Source: Tenacibaculum piscium
Lineage (GTDB): Bacteria > Bacteroidota > Bacteroidia > Flavobacteriales > Flavobacteriaceae
Direction of reading: 5' to 3'
Length of the DNA: 64,000 nt
Assembly: GCF_021390715.1 (NCBI RefSeq)
Contig: NZ_JAJGWT010000001.1
Coordinates: 424,719-488,718, forward strand
Positions 51,933-61,027 of the stretch are shown one piece after another. The notes beneath the pieces were generated by a model. It worked only from the letters and a program-made list of their open reading frames with translations. It was not told the origin of the DNA and did not search any database. How positions within the stretch are numbered: the stretch's first letter is position 1; each line of letters starts with the position of its first letter. The position numbers and the translations under genes were made by a program.

Positions 51933-52386
51933 ATTGGGGGTTTTGGGAGAGTTTCAGTTAACTTCGATAAGCTTAAATATGAATTTAGTTTGTAAAAATA
52001 AATTGCTATAAAAATGAATAGAGCGTATTATAAAAATTCGATTTCAAATTTTATTACAGAGGATAAAAACTCCATTTTAGGTAAATTAAGTCTAAATCAT
52101 TCCAACAGACACTTAGAAGATTTACAGAAAAATGCCTGGGTTAAGCAAATTGAAATATTAAAAGATCAACTAATCAATTTTGAGGGATTTATTTATTTTG
52201 AATTTGCCATTCCAAGAATGGGTAAGCGAGTTGATACTATTCTTATTATTGAAGATACGCAGCCATAATGCGAAATTAATTCCTGTTTTAGTTGCTACCA
52301 ACGAAGAAAGTCAGGATCCGCAAATACATCAAATAATAGAACTTAAAGACGTAGCAAAAACGAATAAAAGTAGTTTAAGAGCCTGT

Positions 52387-52616
52387 TTAAATTTCATCTG
52401 AAAAAATATAGTGGCAAAAAATGACGGCAAGGGGTTAAAACCCCTTGTTAAAAGGAGCTGAAAATCAGAAAAAGAGCTAAAACTATGGCAAATCAGGATG
52501 AGAAACTGAAATAAATTCCCTTTGACGCATTTTTATTTTTAAAACAAGGATTTTAACCCTCCTTGCCTTGCTATTTTGATGTTACAAAAAATTTTGGAAT
52601 AAAATTTGAACAGGCT
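52387..52616. mobile_element. MITE-like element inside the DUF2075 pseudogene
   Basis: Left end GAGCCTGTTTAAATTT, right end AAATTTGAACAGGCTC (inverted, one mismatch). The flanks read TTTAA left and TTAAA right; removing the element plus one TTAA rejoins the host frame as KSSL-NKIIEN. It holds the palindrome CAAGGGGTTAAAACCCCTTG at 52428 and a degenerate copy near 52550. No transposase frame exists. The ends recall IS5-type insertion sequences, from memory only. Confidence 0.82.
52428..52447. repeat. CAAGGGG/CCCCTTG palindrome in the second MITE-like element
   Basis: CAAGGGGTTAAAACCCCTTG, identical to the copies at 37907 and 56134. Confidence 0.9.
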
Positions 52617-53281
52617 CTTAAATAAGATAATTGAAAATGCCAAAATAAATAACAAAATTTCTTTCAGGAAATAGGCATAAAAACTGGTGTACGATTATTT
52701 GTCTTATTGGCGGTGGTCAAGAAATAAATACAGGAGAGGCAGGGCTTGATGAATGGATTAATGCGCTTAAAAATAATTATTCTGATTGGAATATTCATTA
52801 TTCGAACCTAATAACGAACAGTCAAAATTATATAAAAACAGTCAATCAAAAACAATGGCTTGAAGCAAATTCAAATTCTGAAATGGAATTACATTTAGCC
52901 GTTTCTGTTAGGTCTTTTAGATCTGAAAAATTAGCTGATTTTGTTCATAAACTTTTAGAATTAAAGACCACTGAAACTCGTAATTTATATAAAGAAATCA
53001 AAGATGATTTTCCTATATATGTTACCAGAGATTTATCTAAAGCAAAGAATATCTTAAAAACACCTACAGAGTTCTCTTAACCAGAGCTAGACAAGGAATG
53101 ATTATTTACCTTCCAAATGGATCTGAAATAGACCATACCAGACCCGAATTATTTTATAATGAAACTTGGAATTATTTTAAAAAAATAGGGATTAAAGAAA
53201 TTTAAATAATCGCTAAAATTCTTTGCTTAAAAAACCAACCCTCAAAAAAACTTATAAATTTCATGTAAGTTTGAATTACAG

Positions 53282-53289
53282 TATCTTTG
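53282..53289 (+). promoter_or_regulatory. Putative -7 element for DEAD-box gene (TATCTTTG)
   Basis: TATCTTTG 15 bp upstream of the ATG at 53305. Confidence 0.5.
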
Positions 53290-53304
53290 CAAAAAAAATA
53301 ATCA

Positions 53305-54543
53305 ATGAAGTTTACAGATTTACATCTTAATACCGATATTTTAAAAGCACTTAGTGAAGAAAAATATCACACAGCTACGTTAGTACAACAAAAAGTAATT
53401 CCGTTAGTACTAGATAAAAAAGATGTAATTGTTGGATCACAAACAGGATCGGGTAAAACAGCGGCTTTTGCATTGCCGATTATCCATAATTTAGCGCAAG
53501 AATTAGCGCTTGTTCCTGAAAGAGGCCCTAAAAAAATAAAAGCCTTAGTTGTAAGCCCAACCAGAGAATTGGCCATACAAATTCAAGAAAGTTTTAGCAC
53601 CTACGCAGCACACACAAACATACTTGCAGGAGTTGTTTACGGAGGAATATCAACCAAAGCACAAAAAGAAGTTTTAGCAAAAGGAATTGATGTTTTAGTA
53701 GCAACACCAGGGCGTTTAATCGATTTACACGAACAAGGATCTGTTGATTTAAGCAACCTAAAAACCTTTGTTTTAGATGAAGCCGATTTAATGTTAGACA
53801 TGGGTTTTATCCACGATGTAAAAAAGATTGAAGCACTTTGTCCTCGTAAAAAACAAACGCTTTTATGTTCGGCTACCATGCCCGAAAAAGTGAGTGATTT
53901 GGCAAAACAAATGCTTTATAAGCCCGAAGTTGTTAATGTTATTCCTACCGATAATACCGTTAATAAAATTGGTCAATTATTATATTACACGCCTAAAAAA
54001 CATAAAGTCGATTTATGTTTATACCTATTGAAAAACACCATACAAGGACGTATTCTTATTTTTAGACGTACCAAATTTGGCGTTGATAAATTAGAGCAAA
54101 CCCTTATTAAAAACGGCTATAACGTAACAAGTATTCACGGAGATAAAACCCAAATTTTACGTAATCAAGCCATTGAGGATTTTAAAAGCAATAAAGCGAA
54201 TATTCTAATCGCTACCGATGTTGCCGCTCGTGGTATTGATATTCATAAAATTGATGCCGTAATTAATGTTGATATTCCTAATGTTCCTGAAACTTATGTT
54301 CACCGAATTGGTAGAACTGGTAGAGCTGGAAAAGCAGGAATTGCATTTTCATTCTGTGGTGCCGATGAAACTAGCTATATTAAAAGTATTCAAGAAGTTT
54401 TAAAACGCCCAATAAAAATTATTGAAGATCACCCTTTTTTATTGGTAAAACCAAAACATATAAAGCAACCAAATACGATTAGCACCAATAAAAAAGGACG
54501 TAAGTCTGAGGCTTCTAAAAAGAAGAAAAAACGTTGGTATTAA
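53305..54543 (+). CDS. DEAD-box ATP-dependent RNA helicase
   Basis: 412 residues. Q motif (ATLVQQKVIP), motif I SQTGSGKT, Ia PTRELAIQI, Ib TPGRLIDLH, motif II VLDEADLMLDMGF, III CSATMPEKV, V ATDVAARGIDI, VI HRIGRTGRAGK. The C-terminus is basic (KGRKSEASKKKKKRW). It is a RhlE-like helicase and differs from the one at 38846-40201 in carrying the standard DEAD. A promoter element and a terminator make it a single-gene unit. Confidence 0.95.
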   Translation: MKFTDLHLNTDILKALSEEKYHTATLVQQKVIPLVLDKKDVIVGSQTGSGKTAAFALPIIHNLAQELALVPERGPKKIKALVVSPTRELAIQIQESFSTYAAHTNILAGVVYGGISTKAQKEVLAKGIDVLVATPGRLIDLHEQGSVDLSNLKTFVLDEADLMLDMGFIHDVKKIEALCPRKKQTLLCSATMPEKVSDLAKQMLYKPEVVNVIPTDNTVNKIGQLLYYTPKKHKVDLCLYLLKNTIQGRILIFRRTKFGVDKLEQTLIKNGYNVTSIHGDKTQILRNQAIEDFKSNKANILIATDVAARGIDIHKIDAVINVDIPNVPETYVHRIGRTGRAGKAGIAFSFCGADETSYIKSIQEVLKRPIKIIEDHPFLLVKPKHIKQPNTISTNKKGRKSEASKKKKKRWY

Positions 54544-54567
54544 TAAATATATTTTATCATTATCTAA

Positions 54568-54619
54568 AAAAAACCTTTCAATATATATCACCTTAAAAGG
54601 GATATTGAAAGGTTTTTTT
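54568..54619 (+). terminator. Intrinsic terminator after DEAD-box gene
   Basis: AAACCTTTCAATAT pairs with ATATTGAAAGGTTT across a loop of about 17 nt, with T-tract after. Confidence 0.85.
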
Positions 54620-54663
54620 ATTTTTGATTATCACCCGAAAAATTAAAAGTTAAAACCTAAATT

Positions 54664-55068
54664 ATGAATATCACTTTATCCGAAGCAAAAAAAGTACTTG
54701 CTGCTGCAACTTTAAAAGCAAACGCTTTAAACACTAAAATGAGTATTTCAATTGTAGATTCAGGCGCTAATTTAGTTGCTTTCGAACGCATGGATGGCGC
54801 TTTTATTGGTCCTATTGATATCGCTATGAAAAAAGCTAAAACGGCAGCGCTGTTCGGAAAAAACACGGGAATTCTTGGTGAATTATCACAACCTGGTGCT
54901 CCTTTATATAATATTGAACATTCTAACAATGGTTTAATTACTTTTCCAGGAGGCGTGCCTATCAAAAATAAAGACGGAATTATTATTGGCGCTATTGGTG
55001 TAAGTGGCAGTACCGTACAAAATGATTTTGAAGTAGCCGAAACTGGTGCAAAAGCTATTTATAAGTAG
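54664..55068 (+). CDS. GlcG/HbpS-family heme-binding-like protein
   Basis: 134 residues. [22 protein letters not shown] and [35 protein letters not shown] are the DUF336 (GlcG/HbpS) signatures, at normal length. Members bind heme or cobalamin or act as small chaperone-like proteins; the role here is unknown. Transcribed alone, 130 bp before the arsR gene. Confidence 0.92.
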   Translation: MNITLSEAKKVLAAATLKANALNTKMSISIVDSGANLVAFERMDGAFIGPIDIAMKKAKTAALFGKNTGILGELSQPGAPLYNIEHSNNGLITFPGGVPIKNKDGIIIGAIGVSGSTVQNDFEVAETGAKAIYK

Positions 55069-55198
55069 TATTATTTAATGTTATATTAATTATTTGTTAA
55101 TGATTTTTTAATCTTATTTTGCTGTTTTTTTAAAAAAAATATCTGTTCTCTTGTTTTTTTGTAATATTAATCGTAATATTACAATACAATAATTATAT

Positions 55199-55573
55199 AT
55201 GGGACTTACTAAATCAGAAATATTTACAACAGCACAAAACGATCTTGCCAATATTGCAAAAGTACTTGGACATCCTGCACGTATTGCTATTATTCAACAT
55301 CTTTTTAAAATTGATTCCTGTGTTTGTGGTGATTTAGTAAACGAAATCGGATTGGCGCAAGCAACCATTTCACAACATTTAAAAGCCTTGAAAAATGCTA
55401 AATTAATCAAAGGAAGCATTGAAGGAACAAGCGTTTGCTACTGCATCGATAAAGAAAATTGGACGAAAATTAAAAACCTATTAAACGGGTTTTTAAATCT
55501 TAATGATACCAATTCCGAAAATATAAATTTAGAAAATTGTAATTCAAAAAATAATAACAGTAATTGTTGTTAA
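55199..55573 (+). CDS. arsR: ArsR-family transcriptional repressor
   Basis: 124 residues, winged helix. The metal motif DSCVCGDLVNE is in the third helix, followed by the recognition helix ATISQHLKALKNAKLIKG. The C-terminal tail is Asn-rich and ends NCC, giving additional thiols. ArsR senses As(III) and represses its own operon. The next gene (68 bp away) is DUF6428, a frequent neighbour in Bacteroidetes ars operons. No arsenate reductase or ACR3 pump follows. Confidence 0.9.
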   Translation: MGLTKSEIFTTAQNDLANIAKVLGHPARIAIIQHLFKIDSCVCGDLVNEIGLAQATISQHLKALKNAKLIKGSIEGTSVCYCIDKENWTKIKNLLNGFLNLNDTNSENINLENCNSKNNNSNCC

Positions 55574-55640
55574 AAAACAATACTCTTAAAAAAAATTATC
55601 ACAATCAATCGCAATAAAACGATTAAAAATAAAAAAAGTC

Positions 55641-56099
55641 ATGAAATTATCAGAAATTAAAAAACATTTATCAAGCTTAAAAAATATTAGTTTTAAATTA
55701 CCTAACGGTGAACTTGTACCGAATCATTTTCACGTTACCGAGGTTGGAAGAGTTACTAAAAATTTTATTGATTGTGGCGGAACAGTTCGAAATGAAGAGG
55801 TTGTAAACTTTCAATTATGGGAAGCGGATGATTACGATCATAGATTGAATCCTGAAAAATTAACGAATATTATTGAGCTTTCTGAAAAATTATTACATAT
55901 TGCTGATTTAGATATTGAAGTAGAATATCAAGGAGCAACAATCGGGAAATATGGCTTAGATTTTGATGGAACGAATTTCCTATTAACAAGCACGCTAACG
56001 GATTGTTTAGATAAAGATAAATGTGGTATTCCTGAAAAACCAAAAGTAAAAATAGCAGAAGCATCAACAAGTTGTGCTCCTAATTCTGGATGTTGTTAA
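55641..56099 (+). CDS. DUF6428 family protein, ars-operon associated
   Basis: 152 residues, soluble. MKLSEIKKHLSSLKNISFKLPNGELVPNHFHVTEVG is the typical N-terminus, with FIDCGG and, near the end, DCLDKDKCGIP and a terminal SCAPNSGCC. The thiol-rich tail suggests metalloid binding. It follows arsR in ars operons of this phylum; its function is not established. Confidence 0.85.
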   Translation: MKLSEIKKHLSSLKNISFKLPNGELVPNHFHVTEVGRVTKNFIDCGGTVRNEEVVNFQLWEADDYDHRLNPEKLTNIIELSEKLLHIADLDIEVEYQGATIGKYGLDFDGTNFLLTSTLTDCLDKDKCGIPEKPKVKIAEASTSCAPNSGCC

Positions 56100-56133
56100 T
56101 AATTTGTTTTAATTTTTATTAAAATAGCAAAAG

Positions 56134-56153
56134 CAAGGGGTTAAAACCCCTTG
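56134..56153. repeat. CAAGGGG/CCCCTTG palindrome in intergenic DNA
   Basis: CAAGGGGTTAAAACCCCTTG, identical to the copies in the two MITE-like elements. Nearby AGATAAAATTTAAA resembles the element end but GAGCCTG is missing, so this may be a worn-down copy. Confidence 0.85.
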
Positions 56154-56196
56154 TTCTCGTATTTTAACGTTAATTATTTTAGATAAAATTTAAAAA

Positions 56197-56826
56197 TTAA
56201 CTTTTAAATTTCATCCCTAAATGCACTACTTTCTTGGTTTCATAGAAGTCTTCTTCAAAGAAATCAGGTAAATCATAAATAGTTGCCGAGGTATATTTTT
56301 CTAATTCTTCTTTTAAATCGCCTCCTTTTAAATATAAAATTCCGTTTTTTAAATCGTGATTTTGCTTTTTAGCGATTCTTCCTTTTGTCCATCCGACGAA
56401 AGTTTCCATTTGAGCCACTGCTCTACTTACAATAAAATCGTAGGTATCTTTTACTTCTTCCACACGTCCGTTGGTCGTTTTTACGTTTTCTAAACCTAAA
56501 CCTGCCACTACTTCATTCACTACTTTTATTTTTTTTCCGATAGAGTCTACCAAATGAAACTGGGTTTCAGGAAATAAAATAGCTAATGGAATCCCAGGAA
56601 AACCACCACCTGTACCAACATCTAAGACTTTTGAACCTGGTTTAAAAGCGACCACTTTTGCGATACCCAAAGAATGTAAAACATGACGTAAATACAATTC
56701 ATCAATATCTTTACGAGAAACCACGTTAATTTTTAAATTCCAATCTTCATACAATTCTTGTAGTTTTGAAAACTGTGCTAATTGTGTTTCCGTTAAATCG
56801 GTAAAGTATTTTTTTATAAGTTCCAT
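56197..56826 (-). CDS. rsmG: 16S rRNA (guanine(527)-N(7))-methyltransferase RsmG
   Basis: 209 residues from the ATG at 56826. NVVSRKDIDELYLRHVLHSL, VLDVGTGGGFPGIPLAI (SAM motif I), and VSRAVAQMETFVGWT are RsmG signatures. It methylates G527 of 16S rRNA. A TTG three codons upstream could be read as an earlier start, but ATG with MELIKKYF is preferred. A TACTTTTG element lies about 40 bp upstream. Confidence 0.95.
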   Translation of the reverse strand: MELIKKYFTDLTETQLAQFSKLQELYEDWNLKINVVSRKDIDELYLRHVLHSLGIAKVVAFKPGSKVLDVGTGGGFPGIPLAILFPETQFHLVDSIGKKIKVVNEVVAGLGLENVKTTNGRVEEVKDTYDFIVSRAVAQMETFVGWTKGRIAKKQNHDLKNGILYLKGGDLKEELEKYTSATIYDLPDFFEEDFYETKKVVHLGMKFKS

Positions 56827-56868
56827 TGCTATCAAAATTGAAATTGAGATTGAGTATATTTTTCAGTG

Positions 56869-56876
56869 CAAAAGTA
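56869..56876 (-). promoter_or_regulatory. Putative -7 element for rsmG (TACTTTTG)
   Basis: Minus-strand TACTTTTG 43 bp upstream of rsmG. Confidence 0.5.
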
Positions 56877-56968
56877 AAAAACTAATCGGGAATACGCATT
56901 TATCTAACAAAAGATATGTTTCTTGTTAAAAAGTAATTTCTAATCAATAACCATAGCGCAAAAAAGTT

Positions 56969-56976
56969 TATTTTTG
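56969..56976 (+). promoter_or_regulatory. Putative -7 element for desaturase gene (TATTTTTG)
   Basis: TATTTTTG 21 bp upstream of the ATG at 56998. It overlaps a TTG at 56974 that would otherwise be read as an upstream start. Confidence 0.5.
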
Positions 56977-56997
56977 TTGTATATAACACATAATCAC

Positions 56998-58089
56998 ATG
57001 AAGACAATAAACTTCTCGAGAACAAATAACGTAAAGTTCTTTCGAACTCTAAATAAAAAGGTAAACACCTATTTTAAAGAAAATAATATTAAGCGTACGG
57101 GAAATTGGAAATTATATTCTAAAGCGATTATTATGTTTTCGCTTTTTTTAGTGCCTTTTATATTGATTTTAACAATTCCGATGCCACAATGGGTGATGCT
57201 TTTACTTGTTATCGTTACAGGTATTGGTATGGCGGGTGTTGGTATGAACGTAATGCACGATGCAAACCACGATTCTTTTTCAAGCAAAAATTGGTTGAAT
57301 AAATTAATGGGAAGCAGTATTTATATTTTAGCAGGAAATGTATATAACTGGAAAGTTCAGCACAACGTATTGCACCATACTTTTACCAATATTAAAGGAC
57401 ATGATGAAGATATTGACGCGGGGAGAATTATCCGTTTTTCGAAGCATTCAAAATGGTTGCCTGTACATCAATTTCAAAAGTTTTATTCAATATTTTTATA
57501 CGGATTATTAACTATTAACTGGGCTATTACTACCGATATAAAACAAATGAGTAGTTATTTAAAACGTAAGTTATCGTATGGTAAATTTCCTAATCCGAAG
57601 GTAGAATGGACAAAATTAGTCATTTCTAAAGTTGTTTATTATTCATTATGGATTGTATTGCCATTATTGATTTTAGACATCGCTTGGTGGAAGGTTTTAC
57701 TAGGTTTTTTTATAATGCACTACACCGCAGGGATGATTTTAAGCGTTGTTTTTCAATTGGCACACGTAGTTCCAAATACCGAAATGCCATTGCCTGATAA
57801 AGATGGAAATTTAGAACACACTTGGGCGGTTCATCAATTATATACGACCTCTAATTTTGCACCTACAAACTGGTTGGTTAATTTTTATACTGGTGGATTA
57901 AATCATCAAGTAGAACACCATATTTTTCCGCATATTTCGCACGTTCATTATAACAAAATAGCAAAAATAGTCAAGGAAACTGCCGCTGAATTTGACCTAC
58001 CATACAACGAATACAAAACAATGACAAAAGCGTTCATCGAACATTTTAAACAATTAGGAAGTTTAGGAGAAAAACCACAAGCTGCTTAA
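56998..58089 (+). CDS. Membrane fatty-acid desaturase
   Basis: 363 residues from the ATG at 56998. The three histidine boxes of the di-iron site are HDANHD (about 86), HNVLHH (about 121-126) and HQVEHHIFPHISHVHY (about 304-319). Two pairs of membrane helices are seen around 37-75 and 200-250. It introduces double bonds into acyl chains for membrane fluidity and is common in cold-living marine Bacteroidetes. The C-terminus KPQAA is short; there is no cytochrome b5 domain. It precedes the aminotransferase gene by 84 bp on the same strand. Confidence 0.93.
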   Translation: MKTINFSRTNNVKFFRTLNKKVNTYFKENNIKRTGNWKLYSKAIIMFSLFLVPFILILTIPMPQWVMLLLVIVTGIGMAGVGMNVMHDANHDSFSSKNWLNKLMGSSIYILAGNVYNWKVQHNVLHHTFTNIKGHDEDIDAGRIIRFSKHSKWLPVHQFQKFYSIFLYGLLTINWAITTDIKQMSSYLKRKLSYGKFPNPKVEWTKLVISKVVYYSLWIVLPLLILDIAWWKVLLGFFIMHYTAGMILSVVFQLAHVVPNTEMPLPDKDGNLEHTWAVHQLYTTSNFAPTNWLVNFYTGGLNHQVEHHIFPHISHVHYNKIAKIVKETAAEFDLPYNEYKTMTKAFIEHFKQLGSLGEKPQAA

Positions 58090-58173
58090 AATAATGCGTC
58101 ATTTAATAGTTACAAAATAAGAAATACTTTAACAACACGCATTTTAACAAAATGCACCTTAATAATATAATCA

Positions 58174-59361
58174 ATGTCAAACGCATTATCAAACAGAATT
58201 AACAGTTTACCAATATCTCAAACTTTGGCGATGGCTGCTAAAGCAAGAGAATTAAAAGCTGCAGGAAAAGATATTATCAGTTTAAGCTTAGGAGAGCCTG
58301 ACTTTAATACACCTGATTTTATTAAAGATGCCGCTATCGAAGCAATTAATCAAGACTATAATTCATACACGCCAGTTGATGGTTATGTCGAATTAAAAGA
58401 AGCTATTTGCACCAAATTTAAGCGTGATAATAATTTAACATATTCTCCAAATCAGATTGTTGTTTCTACGGGAGCAAAACAATCGATTGCAAATATTGCA
58501 CAAGTGTTATTAAACCCAGGCGATGAAGTTTTATTACCAGCGCCATATTGGGTAAGTTATTCGGCAATCGCTATTTTATGTGAGGCTAAATTTGTTGAAA
58601 TTCCTTCTTCTATTGATACGGATTTTAAAATTACGCCAGCACAATTAGAAGCGTCAATTACGCCTAAAACAAAAATGATTTTCTTTAACTCGCCAAATAA
58701 CCCAAGTGGAACTATTTATACAGAGGCAGAATACAGAGCTTTAGCGAAAGTATTAGAAAATCACCCAAATATTTATATTTTATCGGACGAAATTTACGAA
58801 CATATCAATTATGGAACAAAACACTTTAGTTTTGCTGCCATCGAAAACATGTATGACCGTACCATTACTGTAAACGGATTAGCAAAAGCTTTTGCCATGA
58901 CAGGTTGGAGAATTGGTTTTATTGGTGCCCCACAATGGATTGCTAAAGCTTGTACTAAAATGCAAGGGCAAATTACTTCAGGAACAAACTGTATTGCACA
59001 ACGCGCTGCAATTGCGGCTGTTTTAGCAGAGCCTAGTAAAATTAAATACATGGTTGATGAATTTAAAACTCGTAGAGATTTAGTTTTAGATTTATTAGGT
59101 GATGTTGAAGATATTAAATTAAACATTCCTGAAGGAGCGTTTTATATTTTCCCTGATGTATCTGCTTACTTCGGAAAAACAATTAAAGGACACGAAATTA
59201 ACAACGCAAGTGATTTTTCTATGTTATTATTAGAAGAAGCTAACGTAGCAACTGTAACTGGTGAAGCTTTTGGTGCACCTGCTTGTATTCGTATGTCATA
59301 CGCTGCTTCTGAATTACAATTACGTGAAGCTGTTAGAAGAATTAAAGAAGTATTAGCTTAA
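58174..59361 (+). CDS. Pyridoxal-phosphate-dependent aminotransferase (aspartate type)
   Basis: 395 residues, class I fold. SLSLGEPDFNTPDF near the N-terminus, SPNNPSGTIYTEAE, SDEIYEHINYG and the PLP-lysine region NGLAKAFAMTGWRIGF are typical of aspartate aminotransferases of the Ib subgroup. The likely reaction is aspartate/2-oxoglutarate exchange; other amino acids are possible. Confidence 0.92.
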   Translation: MSNALSNRINSLPISQTLAMAAKARELKAAGKDIISLSLGEPDFNTPDFIKDAAIEAINQDYNSYTPVDGYVELKEAICTKFKRDNNLTYSPNQIVVSTGAKQSIANIAQVLLNPGDEVLLPAPYWVSYSAIAILCEAKFVEIPSSIDTDFKITPAQLEASITPKTKMIFFNSPNNPSGTIYTEAEYRALAKVLENHPNIYILSDEIYEHINYGTKHFSFAAIENMYDRTITVNGLAKAFAMTGWRIGFIGAPQWIAKACTKMQGQITSGTNCIAQRAAIAAVLAEPSKIKYMVDEFKTRRDLVLDLLGDVEDIKLNIPEGAFYIFPDVSAYFGKTIKGHEINNASDFSMLLLEEANVATVTGEAFGAPACIRMSYAASELQLREAVRRIKEVLA

Positions 59362-59386
59362 TATTTTCTCAAAATTTCTTATTATT

Positions 59387-59423
59387 AAAAAGGCTCGTAA
59401 TTTAAAATTACGAGCCTTTTTTT
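59387..59423 (+). terminator. Intrinsic terminator after aminotransferase
   Basis: AAAAGGCTCGTAATTT pairs with AAATTACGAGCCTTTT around a 1-2 nt centre, with T-tract after. Very stable. Confidence 0.92.
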
Positions 59424-59488
59424 GTTTTTAAAATCTTTTAATCATACTTTACATGATTCTAATTCAGAACATTTAAAGCCTTATTCAA

Positions 59489-60409
59489 TTGATATTACAA
59501 ATACTACTTTCTATTATTAATATACTTTTAAATCCTTTTTCGTTTTTAGTATTTATACTACTTTCATCTAAAAAAGAAGCGTATTTTTTTACAAAAGAAG
59601 AAACCAATGTTACTAAACTTAAAGTAAAACCTTACCTACTTTTTTCTGTTGGATACCTAACAATTATACTTAGTATAACTTATCTATGTAATTTTTTTGT
59701 CGATTTTAATTTTTGGGAAGTTTTTGTTCCTAAAAACATATTTATTTCGATAATTACTTGGTTCGTAACAGCGTTTACTTTACGTGCTTATTTAAAAGGA
59801 ATGGAAGGTAATATTATGGGATTTATCTTTTTTCCGATGCTTGCTTTAAGTATAATAACCTTATTTATTTTAAGTTTTTTTGATATACTATCTTCTTATC
59901 AATTTTTAACGATTCATTTCCCCGTATTAGAAATCAATTTTTGGATCCGATTATTATTACATTGTTTTATGCCTTTTTATGTGTTGATATATCTTAATTC
60001 CAACCAAGAGATACAAGACCAAAATAAGGAATTACCTAATAAATTTCCAGGTGCTATTTTGAGTATTTTAATACTGCAATTTTTATTTTTTGGGCTTAAT
60101 TGGCTATTTATTTATCTCTTTGGAAGTTCGATCAACTTATCACAATTTTTAGGAGAAGGACAAACTATTTTATATTATTTACCAATGCTCGGCGGATTTT
60201 TATTCTTTGTTTTATTCTTTATCTCTAAAATGAAAAGTTCGAAAACAATTCCTGAAATATCTTCTGAAATAACTGCTAAAATACCTTCTAAAAAAGGCAA
60301 ACAAAACATCTTAGAAACCCTTTCTTATTATAGTATGCTGCTAATTTTTGGGAGTATTATTTTAGAAGTGATAAACTATATCAATTTAATGATTCCTTTT
60401 TTCGAATAA
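59489..60409 (+). CDS. Hypothetical multi-span membrane protein
   Basis: 306 residues with seven or eight hydrophobic segments (about 3-23, 48-68, 78-98, 110-132, 142-162, 187-209, 222-242, 285-303). No known motif was recognised. A region around 245-280 is polar and Lys/Ser rich. The chosen start is a TTG (59489), since no ATG occurs in the first ~100 codons; this weakens the exact N-terminus but the hydrophobic pattern supports the reading frame. It converges with the retropepsin-like gene, 24 bp between stops. Confidence 0.65.
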   Translation: MILQILLSIINILLNPFSFLVFILLSSKKEAYFFTKEETNVTKLKVKPYLLFSVGYLTIILSITYLCNFFVDFNFWEVFVPKNIFISIITWFVTAFTLRAYLKGMEGNIMGFIFFPMLALSIITLFILSFFDILSSYQFLTIHFPVLEINFWIRLLLHCFMPFYVLIYLNSNQEIQDQNKELPNKFPGAILSILILQFLFFGLNWLFIYLFGSSINLSQFLGEGQTILYYLPMLGGFLFFVLFFISKMKSSKTIPEISSEITAKIPSKKGKQNILETLSYYSMLLIFGSIILEVINYINLMIPFFE

Positions 60410-60433
60410 AAAATTCATGGAGCTACCACCCTA

Positions 60434-60985
60434 CTAAAAAGGTACTTTTGATAATTTTTGTTCGTTTTTTCGTGCTATTTTCTTTACTATTTTTCGAGCT
60501 ATTTTGCGTTGTTTTTTCGCTGATTTTTTGAGCTTCTTTTCATTAATTTTCTTCAGATATAAAACACTTTTATCATAATCAATCAAAGCCTTGCCACTTT
60601 CTAAAATATCAGCCCCGATAATACCATCAACCTCTGTAGCGTTGTGTTGAATTAACGCCGTATTTACATGCACCAAATCAAACAAAACCAAGTTAGATTT
60701 TGTGGTTTTCCACTTCCCTATTTTCAACACATTATTTTCTGAAACTCGAGTTTCCATATCAATTGCGCCTGCTCCTGCTGCTTTCACTTCGCTTTCTTCC
60801 GATACCAATTTAAAACGATTTACTAAATCTAAACCGACACATGAGTTTGAAGCGCCTGTATCTAAAATAAACGTTCCTTTTATGCCGTTTATTTTTGCAG
60901 TTAATTCTAAGTGATTCGTTTCTTTTTTGCGGAGTTTTATTTTTGAATACTTCTTTTTCTTTAATATCTTCTTCAAACTTGCCAT
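60434..60985 (-). CDS. Retropepsin-like (clan AA) aspartic protease
   Basis: 183 residues from the ATG at 60985. KGTFILDTGASNSCVGLDLVNRF holds the catalytic DTGAS, followed by the flap region and IIGADILESGKALIDYD, the second hydrophobic strand of a single-lobed pepsin. Enzymes of this type act as dimers. Both the start and end are very basic (Lys-rich), with no signal peptide, so it is likely cytoplasmic and may bind nucleic acid. The longer frame to 61051 overlaps tatD and is not used. Confidence 0.85.
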   Translation of the reverse strand: MASLKKILKKKKYSKIKLRKKETNHLELTAKINGIKGTFILDTGASNSCVGLDLVNRFKLVSEESEVKAAGAGAIDMETRVSENNVLKIGKWKTTKSNLVLFDLVHVNTALIQHNATEVDGIIGADILESGKALIDYDKSVLYLKKINEKKLKKSAKKQRKIARKIVKKIARKNEQKLSKVPF

Positions 60986-60991
60986 TTCTCG

Positions 60992-60999
60992 TACTTTTG
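60992..60999 (+). promoter_or_regulatory. Putative -7 element for tatD (TACTTTTG)
   Basis: TACTTTTG 28 bp upstream of the tatD ATG, in the short gap to the divergent protease gene. Confidence 0.5.
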
Positions 61000-61027
61000 T
61001 GGTTTTGCTAATTGTAAATATACATAA

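Larger units (their letters stand above)
52014..53205 (+). pseudogene. DUF2075-type DNA/RNA helicase-domain protein, degraded, with MITE insertion
   Basis: N-terminal piece MNRAYYKNSISNF... to IPRMGKRVDTILII is in frame to 52268. After a deletion and frameshift it continues AKLIPVLVATNEESQDP to KTNKSSL (52375-52384). An element of about 230 bp interrupts here, and NKIIENAKINNKIS resumes at once after it. More deletions and shifts separate NWCTIICLIGGGQEINTGEAGL, FPIYVTRDLSKAKNIL (to 53080) and YRVLLTRARQGMIIYLPNGSEIDHTRPE, ending at 53205. The P-loop region is gone, so the gene cannot work. Intact family members of roughly 600 residues are ATPases linked to defence or DNA metabolism. Confidence 0.82.

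Noticed and set aside
52180..52401. 73-codon frame between the pseudogene pieces
   Set aside because: It is a frameshifted slice of the DUF2075 remnant that reads into the MITE-like element.
52883..53080. 65-codon frame starting MELHLAVSV
   Set aside because: Internal fragment of the same pseudogene; the upstream codons of this frame encode more of it without a start.
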